From Streptomyces brasiliensis (GTDB taxonomy: Bacteria; Actinomycetota; Actinomycetes; Streptomycetales; Streptomycetaceae): a stretch of 64,000 bases of DNA. This document shows, piece by piece, positions 1 to 7,598 of this stretch. The notes beneath the pieces were generated by a model. The model did no database searches and was not told where the DNA came from. It saw only the letters and a list, made by a program, of their open reading frames with translations. Within the stretch, counting starts at the first letter, position 1. The number at the start of each line of letters is the position of its first letter. The stretch is taken from positions 366,328-430,327 of the forward strand of contig NZ_BMQA01000002.1 of assembly GCF_014647875.1 (NCBI RefSeq), in the 5' to 3' direction. The translations under genes were made by a program, and so were the position numbers.

Positions 1-297
1 CACCCGCACCAGTCCGTGGGCGCCCCAGCCGACGCTGTCCAGGGTGCCGTCGGCCATCGCGTGCGCAGCCTGGGGCAGCAGCCGGCGCATCGCTGCGGCG
101 TGGTCGTCGAAGTGGTCCGGCACCTCGAAGACGTACATCCGCAGGACGTCCGCGGGCACGCGCGTGTACGGCGTGCGCAGATACGCGGTCTCCTCGGGCA
201 GATGGCAGCGGCCGCAGCCGGTCTCGGTGGGGCTCGCGAAGCCGTTGAACACGGTGTCGATGTCGGCGAGCGCGGCATCAAGGGCGATTGAGGACAT
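1..297 (-). CDS. Hypothetical protein with CxxCH motif, cut by window edge
   Basis: An open frame begins with ATG at 297 on the minus strand and runs off the left edge, giving 99 visible codons. The visible part is hydrophilic and contains Cys28-Gly-Arg-Cys31-His32, which looks like a c-type heme or metal-binding motif. There is no signal peptide, so periplasmic heme attachment is unlikely and a metal site or chance are alternatives. It is divergent from the RNA ligase gene with a 161-bp shared upstream region. I do not recognise the family. Confidence 0.6.
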   Translation of the reverse strand, partial: MSSIALDAALADIDTVFNGFASPTETGCGRCHLPEETAYLRTPYTRVPADVLRMYVFEVPDHFDDHAAAMRRLLPQAAHAMADGTLDSVGWGAHGLVRV

Positions 298-458
298 GGG
301 AGTCGGTCCCGTCGGGACTCCGTGCGCGGCGTCGCCACCGGCCGAAGATCACGACGGTACCAGCCGCTAATCAGGTGGCTCCACCCCTTTCCCGTCCGGA
401 CAGTTGGGGCCGATGAAACACACCTGAGCCCTGGGCGAAGACCGACCGAGGAGTCCCG

Positions 459-1526
459 ATGTCGACGCTGCGCGTCACCGCCGAAGTGCTGACCGTCCAC
501 GAACACCCCAACGCCGACGCGCTCGAACTGGCCCAGGTGGGTCTGTACCGGGCCGTCGTCGCCAAGGGCGCGTACCGCACCGGTGAGGCCGCCGTCTACA
601 TCCCCGAGCAGTCCGTGCTCCCGGCGGCCTTGATCGAGGAGCTGGGGCTGACCGGGCGTCTCGCGGGCGGGAACGCCGACCGGGTCAAGGCGGTGCGGCT
701 GCGCGGGGAACTGTCGCAGGGGATCGTGTGCCGGCCGAAGGCGCTCGACGGCGTCGATCTGGCCCGAGCGGCGGCCGACCGGACCGACTTCGCGGAACTG
801 CTCGGCATCACCAAGTGGGTGCCGCCGATTCCGCCGACGATGAGCGGCGAGGTGGAGCCGGCGCCGGATCTGCTGCCCTGGGTCGACATCGAGAACATCC
901 AGCGCTACCCGGACATCTTCACGCCGGGCGAGCCGGTGGTACTGACCGAGAAGCTGCACGGGTCGGCGTGCCTGCTGACGTATGTCGCCGGGCAGGGCCG
1001 GGTGTACGTGTCCTCCAAGGGGTTCGGTGCCAAGTCTCTGGCCCTGAAGGAGGATCCGCGCAACCTGTACTGGCGGGCGATACGCGCGCACGGCGTCGCC
1101 GAGGCGGCCGCGCGGCTCGCGGAGCGGCTCGGGGCACGGCGCGTCGGGATCTTCGGGGAGGTGTTCGGGGCGGGGGTGCAGGACCTGACGTACGGCGCGG
1201 ACGGGCGGCGGGACTCGCTCGGGTACGCGGTGTTCGACGTGTCGGCGGACGTGGGCGGGCAGGTGCGGTGGTTGGACGCGGTGGAGTTGCTGGAGGGTGA
1301 ACTGCCGCTGGTGCCATCGCTGTTCTCGGGTCCGTACGACATCGAACGGGTGCTGTCGGTCGCCACGGGGCGGGAGACCGTGTCGGGGCGGGGGCTGCAT
1401 CTGCGGGAGGGTGTGGTGATCCGGCCGGTTGCCGAACGGTACAGCCCGGTGACCGGGGGACGGGCGATCGCGAAGGCGGTGAGCCCGGCGTATCTCACGC
1501 GGAAGGGTGGGACGGAGTTCGAGTGA
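459..1526 (+). CDS. RNA ligase, DRB0094/Rnl5-like family
   Basis: This 355-residue protein resembles the ATP-dependent RNA ligase family typified by Deinococcus DRB0094. An N-terminal OB-like region (about residues 1-120) precedes the nucleotidyltransferase domain. The domain has a motif I of the form EKLHG with the presumed adenylated Lys165, and a late EGVVIRP motif near residue 325. Family members seal 3'-OH/5'-phosphate ends in nicked RNA-containing duplexes. The ATG follows a GAGGAG site by about six bases. It stands alone, convergent with soxR, so no partner is visible. Family assignment is firm; the RNA substrate is unknown. Confidence 0.85.
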   Translation: MSTLRVTAEVLTVHEHPNADALELAQVGLYRAVVAKGAYRTGEAAVYIPEQSVLPAALIEELGLTGRLAGGNADRVKAVRLRGELSQGIVCRPKALDGVDLARAAADRTDFAELLGITKWVPPIPPTMSGEVEPAPDLLPWVDIENIQRYPDIFTPGEPVVLTEKLHGSACLLTYVAGQGRVYVSSKGFGAKSLALKEDPRNLYWRAIRAHGVAEAAARLAERLGARRVGIFGEVFGAGVQDLTYGADGRRDSLGYAVFDVSADVGGQVRWLDAVELLEGELPLVPSLFSGPYDIERVLSVATGRETVSGRGLHLREGVVIRPVAERYSPVTGGRAIAKAVSPAYLTRKGGTEFE

Positions 1527-1630
1527 CCCGGTGCCGGGGCCGGCCGGGGTGGGTTTCGCTCGCCGGCGCTCGCGGGGTGTCTCCCAGGCCCTCGAGGCAC
1601 CGGGGGAGCCCGACCGCCCGCGGCTACGAG

Positions 1631-1664
1631 CCCCGTAAGGGGCGCGGGGACCTGCGCGACCAGC
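1631..1664 (+). repeat. Dispersed intergenic GC-rich repeat, copy 1
   Basis: The segment contains GCCCCGTAAGGGGC, which can form a small hairpin, followed by a GCGGGGxCTGCGCGACCAGC-type tail. Similar tails occur at 6534-6562 (inverted) and 60352-60404. It lies between the convergent RNA ligase and soxR genes and may act as a terminator. The rest of 1527-1724 shows no gene. Confidence 0.55.
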
Positions 1665-1724
1665 TGCCGCGTACCCGCACCCGGCGCGCAACCGGACAGG
1701 CCACGGCGCTCCCCCGGCCCCGGC

Positions 1725-2183
1725 CTACCGTCCCCCCGGCAGCAGACGGGAGCCGGCCTGGGCTTGGCCGAACGCGTCGTCCGGGTTGGACAGGACGCAG
1801 CTCTCCAGGGACAGGCAGCCGCAGCCGATGCAGTCCGTCAAGTGGTCTCGCAGGCGGTTGAGGTGCTTGATGCGTTCGTCCAGTTCCGTGCGCCAGGCCT
1901 CCGAGAGGCGCGCCCAGTCCTCGTGGGTCGGGGTGCGTTCCTCCGGGAGTTCGGCCAGGGCCTCGCGGATCGTGGCGAGGGGGATGCCCACCCGCTGGGC
2001 GGCCCGGACGAAGGCGACGCGGCGCAGGGTGTCACGGGTGTAGCGGCGCTGGTTGCCGGCGGTGCGGCGGCTGCTGATCAAGCCCTTGGACTCGTAGAAG
2101 TGCAGGGCGGAGACGGCGGCGCCGCTGCGTGCGGACAGCTGGCCGACGGTCAGCTCGTGGATCTCCTCGGGGATCTGGGGCAT
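1725..2183 (-). CDS. soxR: Redox-sensing MerR-family activator SoxR
   Basis: A 152-residue MerR-type protein with an N-terminal winged helix (about residues 11-80), a dimerisation helix, and the SoxR [2Fe-2S] cluster ligands Cys118, Cys121, Cys123 and Cys129 in the CIGCGCLSLESC motif. SoxR is activated by oxidation of this cluster. In Streptomyces it is known to respond to redox-active pigments and to control a few oxidoreductase and transporter genes elsewhere rather than an adjacent soxS, and no soxS is present here. No MerR-type operator was noted at this locus. Confidence 0.95.
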   Translation of the reverse strand: MPQIPEEIHELTVGQLSARSGAAVSALHFYESKGLISSRRTAGNQRRYTRDTLRRVAFVRAAQRVGIPLATIREALAELPEERTPTHEDWARLSEAWRTELDERIKHLNRLRDHLTDCIGCGCLSLESCVLSNPDDAFGQAQAGSRLLPGGR

Positions 2184-2247
2184 CCCTCAGAGCCTACCGA
2201 CCCGGCCATCACGCCGTCCGTTGACATCGATCCCGCACCCGAGCATG

Positions 2248-2263
2248 CTAAGCAGTTGCTTAG
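2248..2263. promoter_or_regulatory. Perfect inverted repeat upstream of maoC-like gene
   Basis: CTAAGCA-GT-TGCTTAG is a perfect 7-bp inverted repeat 41 bp before the hydratase ATG. A related sequence, CTAAGCGCTCGCTCAC on the minus strand at 3469-3484, lies upstream of the convergent TetR gene and shares 11 of 16 positions. The likely reading is a TetR-family operator that controls the hydratase and the regulator itself. Confidence 0.65.
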
Positions 2264-2303
2264 ACAATGAGGTGCGCCAAGCGCTAGCGAAAGGGTCGGC
2301 AAC

Positions 2304-2765
2304 ATGGCAGAGCCCAGGATCTTCTCCTCCCCCGACGAGCTGAAGGCCGCCGTGGGTGAGCAGTTGGGGTACACCGACTGGCTGGAGGTCGACCAGAAGC
2401 GGATCGATCTGTTCGCGGACGCCACCGGTGACCACCAGTGGATCCACGTCGACCCGGAGAAGGCCGCCCAGGGCCCGTTCGGGACGACGATCGCGCACGG
2501 CTATCTGACCCTCTCGCTGCTCCCGCTCTTCGGCCCGCAGCTGATGGGCGTCGAGGGCGTGAGGATGGGCGTGAACTACGGTACGAACAAGGTCCGTTTC
2601 CCCTCGCCCGTCCCGGTCGGCTCCCGGCTGCGCGCGACGGCGAGGATCACGGGCGTCGAGGACGTCACCGGCGGTGTCCAGGTGACCGTCGCCTTCACCG
2701 TCGAGCGCGAGGGCGGCGAGAAGCCGGTCTGCGTCGCGGAGTCGGTCTCCCGCTACTACCTCTGA
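2304..2765 (+). CDS. MaoC-like (R)-specific enoyl-CoA hydratase
   Basis: This 153-residue single hot-dog protein carries the hydratase-2 motif: an Asp in DATGDHQW followed by IHVDPEKA and the GTTIAHGYLTLSL helix. Such proteins hydrate trans-2-enoyl-CoA and act in fatty-acid or branched-acyl catabolism in the cytoplasm. Length is normal for the one-domain family. The gene is convergent with a TetR regulator and their 3' ends overlap by 10 bp. Regulation by that TetR through the CTAAGCA repeat upstream is inferred. Confidence 0.88.
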   Translation: MAEPRIFSSPDELKAAVGEQLGYTDWLEVDQKRIDLFADATGDHQWIHVDPEKAAQGPFGTTIAHGYLTLSLLPLFGPQLMGVEGVRMGVNYGTNKVRFPSPVPVGSRLRATARITGVEDVTGGVQVTVAFTVEREGGEKPVCVAESVSRYYL

Positions 2766-3421
2766 GGCTCCGCACCACGTCCGCGTCCCCGCGGCTGCTT
2801 CCCCGCGCCCACCATCCGCAGCACGAGGTCGGCGTACAGCGCGCCGACCTCCTCGGGGGTCCGGGGTCCGTCCACGTTGAACCAGCGGGCCACGTCGATG
2901 CACAGGGAGAGCACCGCGAGGGTCGTCCCGTGCAGGTCGATGACGTCGAACTCACCTGAGTCCACGCCGTTCCGGATGATCCCGCGCACCTCGGCGTCGA
3001 CCTGCCGGCGCAGCGCGAAGATCTCGTCGCGGGCGTCCGGACCGAGCGCCTCCAGCTCGTACTGCACGACACGGGCGGTGGTGCGCCGCCCGGCGTGCCA
3101 GCGGACGAAGGAGCTGACGGCGTCGGCGAGCCGCTCCGTCGCGGTGCCATCGCGGCGCGCGGCGGTGCGCAGGATGTCCAGGGCCTTGTCGTGGCCGATC
3201 CGGCTGATCCGGTGGAGCAGCTCTTCCTTGGTCTTGTAGTGGATGTAGAGCGCGGCCGGGCTCATACCGGCGCGGCCCGCGATGTCGCGGGTCGTGGTCG
3301 CGTGGTAGCCGCGCTCGGCGAAGGCCTCCACGGCGGCGACCAGCAGACGCCGGGCCGCGTCAGGGGTGACCTCTTCCCACGGCTCGACCTCGCCGCCGGT
3401 CGTCTCCTCCGCCGTACTCAT
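2756..3421 (-). CDS. TetR-family transcriptional regulator
   Basis: This 221-residue protein has a TetR N-terminal HTH around residues 22-70 (TRDIAGRAGMSPAALYIHYKTK) and a C-terminal helical ligand domain similar to acyl-CoA-responsive regulators. It overlaps the 3' end of the MaoC gene. A CTAAGC half-site sequence upstream of its start resembles the operator in front of the MaoC gene, so autoregulation and control of the hydratase are inferred. The ligand is unknown. Confidence 0.85.
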   Translation of the reverse strand: MSTAEETTGGEVEPWEEVTPDAARRLLVAAVEAFAERGYHATTTRDIAGRAGMSPAALYIHYKTKEELLHRISRIGHDKALDILRTAARRDGTATERLADAVSSFVRWHAGRRTTARVVQYELEALGPDARDEIFALRRQVDAEVRGIIRNGVDSGEFDVIDLHGTTLAVLSLCIDVARWFNVDGPRTPEEVGALYADLVLRMVGAGKQPRGRGRGAEPQR

Positions 3422-3468
3422 CGCTCGTTCGCCCCTCTCGGTACAGGAGCTCCACCATACCGTCGAGG

Positions 3469-3484
3469 GTGAGCGAGCGCTTAG
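3469..3484 (-). promoter_or_regulatory. Candidate TetR operator (imperfect)
   Basis: On the minus strand this reads CTAAGCGCTCGCTCAC, 48 bp upstream of the TetR start. It matches the perfect repeat at 2248-2263 at 11 of 16 positions, mostly in the CTAAGC half. Confidence 0.45.
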
Positions 3485-3513
3485 CGTGCCCGCTCAGAAG
3501 GCACTCCGGGTTT

Positions 3514-3756
3514 TCACAGCTTCTCGAAGGGGTGGTAGTCCCGCCCCGTCCCTTCCTGGCGGTCCCGGATCACCTTGGCCAGGGTGAAGGCGGAGGTCAC
3601 GAGGTAGAGGACGGCGATGCCGAGGAAGGCCCGCACCCAGGCATCCACGTTCAGCTTGAAGATGCCGACCGCCGTCGCGGCCATGGCGACGGAGAAGGAG
3701 GCGACCGCCTGGCCGTAGAAGGCGGCGGTGTTCTGCTTGGACGGTGAGTCGCTCAT
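3514..3756 (-). CDS. YiaA/YiaB-type two-helix membrane protein
   Basis: This 80-residue protein has two hydrophobic helices (roughly residues 13-31 and 39-58) separated by a short polar turn, matching the YiaAB two-helix domain. Function of the family is unknown; the inner membrane is the expected location. I chose the ATG at 3756 (MSDSPSKQN) rather than an in-frame upstream ATG because conserved family sequence begins here. It lies alone between a TetR gene and an acyl-CoA dehydrogenase. Confidence 0.75.
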   Translation of the reverse strand: MSDSPSKQNTAAFYGQAVASFSVAMAATAVGIFKLNVDAWVRAFLGIAVLYLVTSAFTLAKVIRDRQEGTGRDYHPFEKL

Positions 3757-3816
3757 GGGGACCAGCGTCGGCGGACGTGGCCCACGCCACATCCGCAAAC
3801 GTACTCAGTCGGGTAC

Positions 3817-4971
3817 TCAGAACGCCGAAACCCCGGTCAGCGCGCGGCCGATGAGCAGCTTCTGGATCTGGCTGGTGCCCTCATAGAGGGTCATCACGCG
3901 GGCGTCGCGCAGGAGTTTGCCCGCCGGGTACTCGTCGATGTAGCCGTAGCCGCCATAGACCTGGAGGGCGTTGTTCGCGGCGCGGACGGCGGCTTCGGAG
4001 GCGAACAGCTTGGCCTTGGACGACTCGGTGGCGAAGGGCTGCCCGCGGTCGATGAGGTCGGCCACCCGCCAGGTCAGCAGCCGGGCCGCGTCCACATCGA
4101 CGGCGATGTCGCTGATCAGCTCCTGAACGAGCTGGTGGTGCGCGATGGAGGTGCCGAACTGCTCGCGCTCACCGGCGTACGTCACGGCCGCGTCCAGCGC
4201 GGCCTGCGCTATGCCTACACAGCCGGCCGCGACCGACATCCGCCCCTTGGTGAGCGCGGACATCGCGACGGAGAAGCCTTTGCCCTCCTCGCCCAGCATC
4301 GCCGAGGCCGGGACCCGTACGTCCTCGAGGACCAGCTCGGCCGTCGCCTGGCCGCGCAGGCCGAGCTTGCCGTGGATGGCGCGGCGGGTGAGGCCGGGCG
4401 TGTCGGTGGGCACCAGGAAGGCGGAGACGCCCTTGTGGCCGGGGGCGTCGGTGGAGCGCGCGAAGAGGAGGACGACATCGGCCCAGGTGCCGTTCGTGAT
4501 GAACATCTTCGTGCCGTTGACGACGTATGCGTCGCCGTCGCGTACGGCCCGGGTGGTGAGGCTGCCCGCGTCGGATCCGGTGCCCGGTTCGGTCAGGCCG
4601 AAGCAGCCGACGTAATCGCCCGAGGTCAGGCCGGGCAGCCACCGGCGCTTCTGGTCCTCGTCCCCCCAGGCCGCGATCGTCTTCGCGACGAGGCCGAGGG
4701 AGACGGACACGATGCCGCGGACCGAGGAGTCGCCACGGCCCAGTTCCTCGGTGACCAGGCAGTAGGAGAGGTGGTCACCGCCCGACCCGCCGTACTCCTC
4801 GTCGATCGTGAGCCCCAGGAAACCGACCGCGCCGAGCTTCTTCACGATGTCGCGGTCCACCTCCTCGGCCCGGTCCCACGCGATGACATGGGGGGCGATC
4901 TCACGCTCCACGAAGTCCCGGGCGAGCTGCCGTACGGCGGCCTGCTCCTCACTGAGCCCCAGGTTCACCAC
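3817..4971 (-). CDS. Acyl-CoA dehydrogenase
   Basis: About 384 residues with the full acyl-CoA dehydrogenase fold: helical N-domain, the FAD-binding LTEPGTGSDAGSL segment, the FITNG strand, and the C-terminal YGGYGYIDEYP and DARVMTLYEGTSQIQ signatures, the last containing the usual catalytic Glu. It oxidises acyl-CoA to enoyl-CoA using FAD. I start at the GTG at 4971, preceded by GGGGTGA, because the longer in-frame start at 5025 would place translation over the operator. It is divergent from a TetR regulator, which probably represses it through the 5028-5046 site. Confidence 0.92.
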   Translation of the reverse strand: MVNLGLSEEQAAVRQLARDFVEREIAPHVIAWDRAEEVDRDIVKKLGAVGFLGLTIDEEYGGSGGDHLSYCLVTEELGRGDSSVRGIVSVSLGLVAKTIAAWGDEDQKRRWLPGLTSGDYVGCFGLTEPGTGSDAGSLTTRAVRDGDAYVVNGTKMFITNGTWADVVLLFARSTDAPGHKGVSAFLVPTDTPGLTRRAIHGKLGLRGQATAELVLEDVRVPASAMLGEEGKGFSVAMSALTKGRMSVAAGCVGIAQAALDAAVTYAGEREQFGTSIAHHQLVQELISDIAVDVDAARLLTWRVADLIDRGQPFATESSKAKLFASEAAVRAANNALQVYGGYGYIDEYPAGKLLRDARVMTLYEGTSQIQKLLIGRALTGVSAF

Positions 4972-5027
4972 GAGATCACCCCACAGACGACAGATCTTGA
5001 ACGCCGTATCTTGAATGCCGTACATTT

Positions 5028-5046
5028 AAATTAGCACTGCTAGTTT
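5028..5046. promoter_or_regulatory. Pseudo-palindromic operator AAACTAGCAGTGCTAATTT
   Basis: Read on the minus strand, this 19-bp site is a near-perfect palindrome (8 of 9 pairs). It lies between the divergent acyl-CoA dehydrogenase and TetR genes. Related sites are at 10123-10141 (aldehyde dehydrogenase operon) and 63546-63564 (second acyl-CoA dehydrogenase). It is the probable binding site of the TetR protein encoded at 5073. Confidence 0.7.
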
Positions 5047-5072
5047 CTGGGCGCAGCCCTACTATGTGCGCC

Positions 5073-5714
5073 ATGGCCCGACCGCGCAAGCCCCTCCTGA
5101 GCACCGACCGGATCGTCGAGACGGCCCGGTCACTCGTGGACGCGGAGGGCCTGGCGGCCGTCTCCACGCGCCGGCTCGCCGCTGAACTGGGCGTGAGCGG
5201 GCCCTCGCTCTACAACCACTTCCGCACCAAGGACGAGCTGCTGGAAGCGGTCGCCGACTCGGTGAGCGGACTTGTCGACCTGTCGATGTTCGAAGACGGC
5301 CGGGACTGGCGCACCGCGCTGCACGACTGGGCCGTCTCCTACCGTGCCGCCCTGCGCGACCACCCGAACATCGTCCCGGTCCTCGCCCGCGGCCCCGGCC
5401 GCCGGCGCGCCGCGCTGCGGCTCGCGGACGCTGTGTACGGCGCCATGGTCGACGCGGGCTGGCCGCCGGCGCAGGCCACCTCGATCGGCGCGCTGATGCG
5501 GTACTTCATCATGGGCTCGGCGCTCGGCTCGTTCGCCGGGGGCTTCGTCGGCGACGCGAGCGCGTACGACCCCGCCGACTATCCCCACCTCGGGCAGGCG
5601 CACCTGCTCGCCGAGCAGCAGGAGAAGATCGACGAGCGGGCCTTCGAGACGGGGCTGACGGCACTGCTGGACGGGCTGGCACAGCAGTATGCGCAGGTCG
5701 CGCGGACCGCGTGA
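5073..5714 (+). CDS. TetR-family regulator divergent from acyl-CoA dehydrogenase
   Basis: A regulator of about 213 residues starting MARPRKPLLSTD, with the HTH STRRLAAELGVSGPSLYNHF at residues 33-52 and a TetR_C-type ligand domain. A possible -10 box TACTAT at 5060-5065 ends seven bases before the ATG at 5073, so the message may be leaderless; another ATG lies at 5064. The 19-bp palindrome upstream overlaps the -35 region. Control of the divergent acyl-CoA dehydrogenase, and perhaps two further sites in this window, is inferred. Confidence 0.85.
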   Translation: MARPRKPLLSTDRIVETARSLVDAEGLAAVSTRRLAAELGVSGPSLYNHFRTKDELLEAVADSVSGLVDLSMFEDGRDWRTALHDWAVSYRAALRDHPNIVPVLARGPGRRRAALRLADAVYGAMVDAGWPPAQATSIGALMRYFIMGSALGSFAGGFVGDASAYDPADYPHLGQAHLLAEQQEKIDERAFETGLTALLDGLAQQYAQVARTA

Positions 5715-5716
5715 CG

Positions 5717-5740
5717 ACACTTCGGTGAGCGCCGAAGTGT
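5717..5740. promoter_or_regulatory. Perfect 9-bp inverted repeat before ArsR-type gene
   Basis: ACACTTCGG-TGAGCG-CCGAAGTGT lies 2 bp after the TetR stop and 20 bp before the ArsR-type start. It could be the ArsR operator or a hairpin terminator for the TetR gene. No T-run follows, which favours the operator. Confidence 0.55.
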
Positions 5741-5760
5741 GCGTGGCGCATGCTGGGTGC

Positions 5761-6483
5761 ATGACCTCCGCCACCTCCGCCAAGGATCCGCAGGCCCCGG
5801 GGCTCGCGGCGCTCGCCGGACTGATCGCCGACGAGACGCGGGCCGCATGTCTGCTGGCGCTGCTGGACGGACGGGCCTGGACGGCGGGTGAGCTGGCGCG
5901 GCACGCCGGGGTCGCGCCGTCCACGCTGAGTGAGCATCTCAGCAAGCTTGTCGGGGGCGGGCTGCTCGCCGAGGAACGGCAGGGACGGCATCGGTATGTA
6001 CGGCTGGCCGATGCGCGGGTTGCGCAGCTCGTGGAGGAGCTGGCGGCCGTGGCGCCTGCGGCGGCTTCACGTGGGCCCGTGCGCAGTCTGCGACGGGCGA
6101 GTGCCGAGTCCGCGATGGCTCGGGGGCGTACCTGTTACGACCATTTCGCGGGGCGGCTCGGTATCGCGGTGACCGACGCGATGACCCTCCGGGGCCTGTT
6201 GCGGCAGGACACCGGGTTCGCGCTGACCGATGCGGGGGTGGAGTGGTTCGCCTCGGCCGGGATTCCGCTCGATCGGTCGGCTCGGCGGCCCATGGCCCGG
6301 GCGTGTCTGGATTGGACCGAGCGACGGCCGCACCTGGCCGGTGCGGCGGGGGCCGCGTTGTGCCGGCACGCGCTGGATGTGGGGTGGTGCGTGCGGGTTG
6401 GCTCCGCCAGGGCTGTGAAGGTGACGTCGGTGGGGGAACGGGTGTTTTTCGACCTCTTGGGTTTCGATGCCGGGGAGTTGTGA
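5761..6483 (+). CDS. ArsR-type winged-helix regulator with C-terminal extension
   Basis: This 240-residue protein has an N-terminal ArsR-like winged helix (GELARHAGVAPSTLSEHLSK around residues 42-61, then a beta-wing GRHRYVRL). The C-terminal half of about 130 residues is much longer than classical metal sensors. Cys residues are few and not arranged as a known metal site, so the signal is unlikely to be arsenite-like. The start at 5761 lies just after the inverted repeat. No obvious target operon follows except the EamA transporter 177 bp downstream. Confidence 0.8.
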   Translation: MTSATSAKDPQAPGLAALAGLIADETRAACLLALLDGRAWTAGELARHAGVAPSTLSEHLSKLVGGGLLAEERQGRHRYVRLADARVAQLVEELAAVAPAAASRGPVRSLRRASAESAMARGRTCYDHFAGRLGIAVTDAMTLRGLLRQDTGFALTDAGVEWFASAGIPLDRSARRPMARACLDWTERRPHLAGAAGAALCRHALDVGWCVRVGSARAVKVTSVGERVFFDLLGFDAGEL

Positions 6484-6533
6484 GCGGCTGGCGAGGTGGG
6501 GGCTGTGCGGTGCCGACTTCGGGTTGCGTTTGG

Positions 6534-6562
6534 GCTGGTCGCGCAGCCCCCGCGCCCCCTAT
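6534..6562 (-). repeat. Dispersed intergenic GC-rich repeat, copy 2
   Basis: Read on the minus strand it resembles the tail of the copy at 1631-1664 (AGGGGGCGCGGGGGCTGCGC then GACCAGC). It lies between the ArsR-type gene and the EamA gene. Confidence 0.5.
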
Positions 6563-6659
6563 ATGTGACTTGCCGCCCATTCGACCTGCCCCCGAGTGAC
6601 CCTCACGCCGTCCGTTTTCCGCCAGCCCCTGTCCCATGTCGCTGTCTAGCCTCAGGAGC

Positions 6660-7595
6660 ATGATGAAGCACTCCTCCTCCCCGCCCGACCCGCGTGCCGC
6701 CGGTGCCGCGCTGGTCACCGTCGTGTTGTGGGCCTCCGCCTTTGTGTCCATCCGTAGTGCGGGTGCCGCCTATTCGCCCGGGGCGCTGGCGCTCGGGCGG
6801 TTGCTCGCGGGGGTCCTCGTGCTCGGGGCGATATGGGCCGTACGGCGGGAAGGGTGGCCGCCGCGGGCCGCGTGGCGGGGGATCGCGATATCGGGGGTGT
6901 TGTGGTTCGGGTTCTACATGGTCGCCCTCAACTGGGGTGAGCAGCAGGTCGACGCGGGAACCGCCGCACTCGTGGTGAACGTCGGACCCCTGCTCATCGC
7001 CCTGCTCGGGGCCCGGTTGCTCGGTGATCCGATGCCGCCCCGGCTGCTTGCGGGCATGGCGGTGTCGTTCGCCGGTGCGGTCACCGTGGGGTTGTCCATG
7101 TCGGGTGGAGGCGGGTCCACCCTGCTCGGCGTGGTGTTGTGTCTGCTCGCCGCGGTCGCCTATGCGGGCGGCGTCGTCGCGCAGAAGCCCGCCCTCGCCA
7201 GGGGCAGTGCGCTTCAGGTGACGACCTTCGGGTGTCTCGTCGGCGCCGTGGCCTGTCTGCCGTTCGCCGGGCAGCTGGTCCATGAGGTCGCGCACGCGCC
7301 CGTGTCCGCGACGCTCAACATGGTCTATCTGGGGGTGTTTCCCACGGCGATCGCCTTCAGTACCTGGGCGTATGCCCTCGCGCGGACGACCGCCAGCCGT
7401 ATGGGCGCCACGACCTACGCCGTACCCGCGCTGGTCGTGCTGATGTCCTGGCTGGCGCTCGGTGAGGTGCCGGGTGTGCTGACGCTCGCGGGCGGTGTGC
7501 TGTGTCTGGCGGGTGTGGCGGTGTCCCGGTCCAGGTCGCACCGGGTCACCACCCCGACCCCGGTAGCGGAACCGCGCCCCGAGCAGGTCTCCTGA
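6660..7595 (+). CDS. EamA/DMT-family exporter
   Basis: About 311 residues with ten predicted membrane helices arranged as two EamA repeats (about residues 10-140 and 155-290), ending in an Arg-rich cytoplasmic tail. This family exports small metabolites or amino acids. The start is uncertain: ATGs at 6636, 6660 and 6663 are all in frame, and a CAGGAG lies too close to 6660 for a normal site but acceptably before 6663. Substrate is not predictable. Confidence 0.83.
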   Translation: MMKHSSSPPDPRAAGAALVTVVLWASAFVSIRSAGAAYSPGALALGRLLAGVLVLGAIWAVRREGWPPRAAWRGIAISGVLWFGFYMVALNWGEQQVDAGTAALVVNVGPLLIALLGARLLGDPMPPRLLAGMAVSFAGAVTVGLSMSGGGGSTLLGVVLCLLAAVAYAGGVVAQKPALARGSALQVTTFGCLVGAVACLPFAGQLVHEVAHAPVSATLNMVYLGVFPTAIAFSTWAYALARTTASRMGATTYAVPALVVLMSWLALGEVPGVLTLAGGVLCLAGVAVSRSRSHRVTTPTPVAEPRPEQVS

Positions 7596-7598
7596 CGG

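Noticed and set aside
5689..5760. Upstream in-frame extension of the ArsR-type protein
   Set aside because: It would cover the perfect inverted repeat and overlap the TetR gene; the ATG at 5761 fits better.
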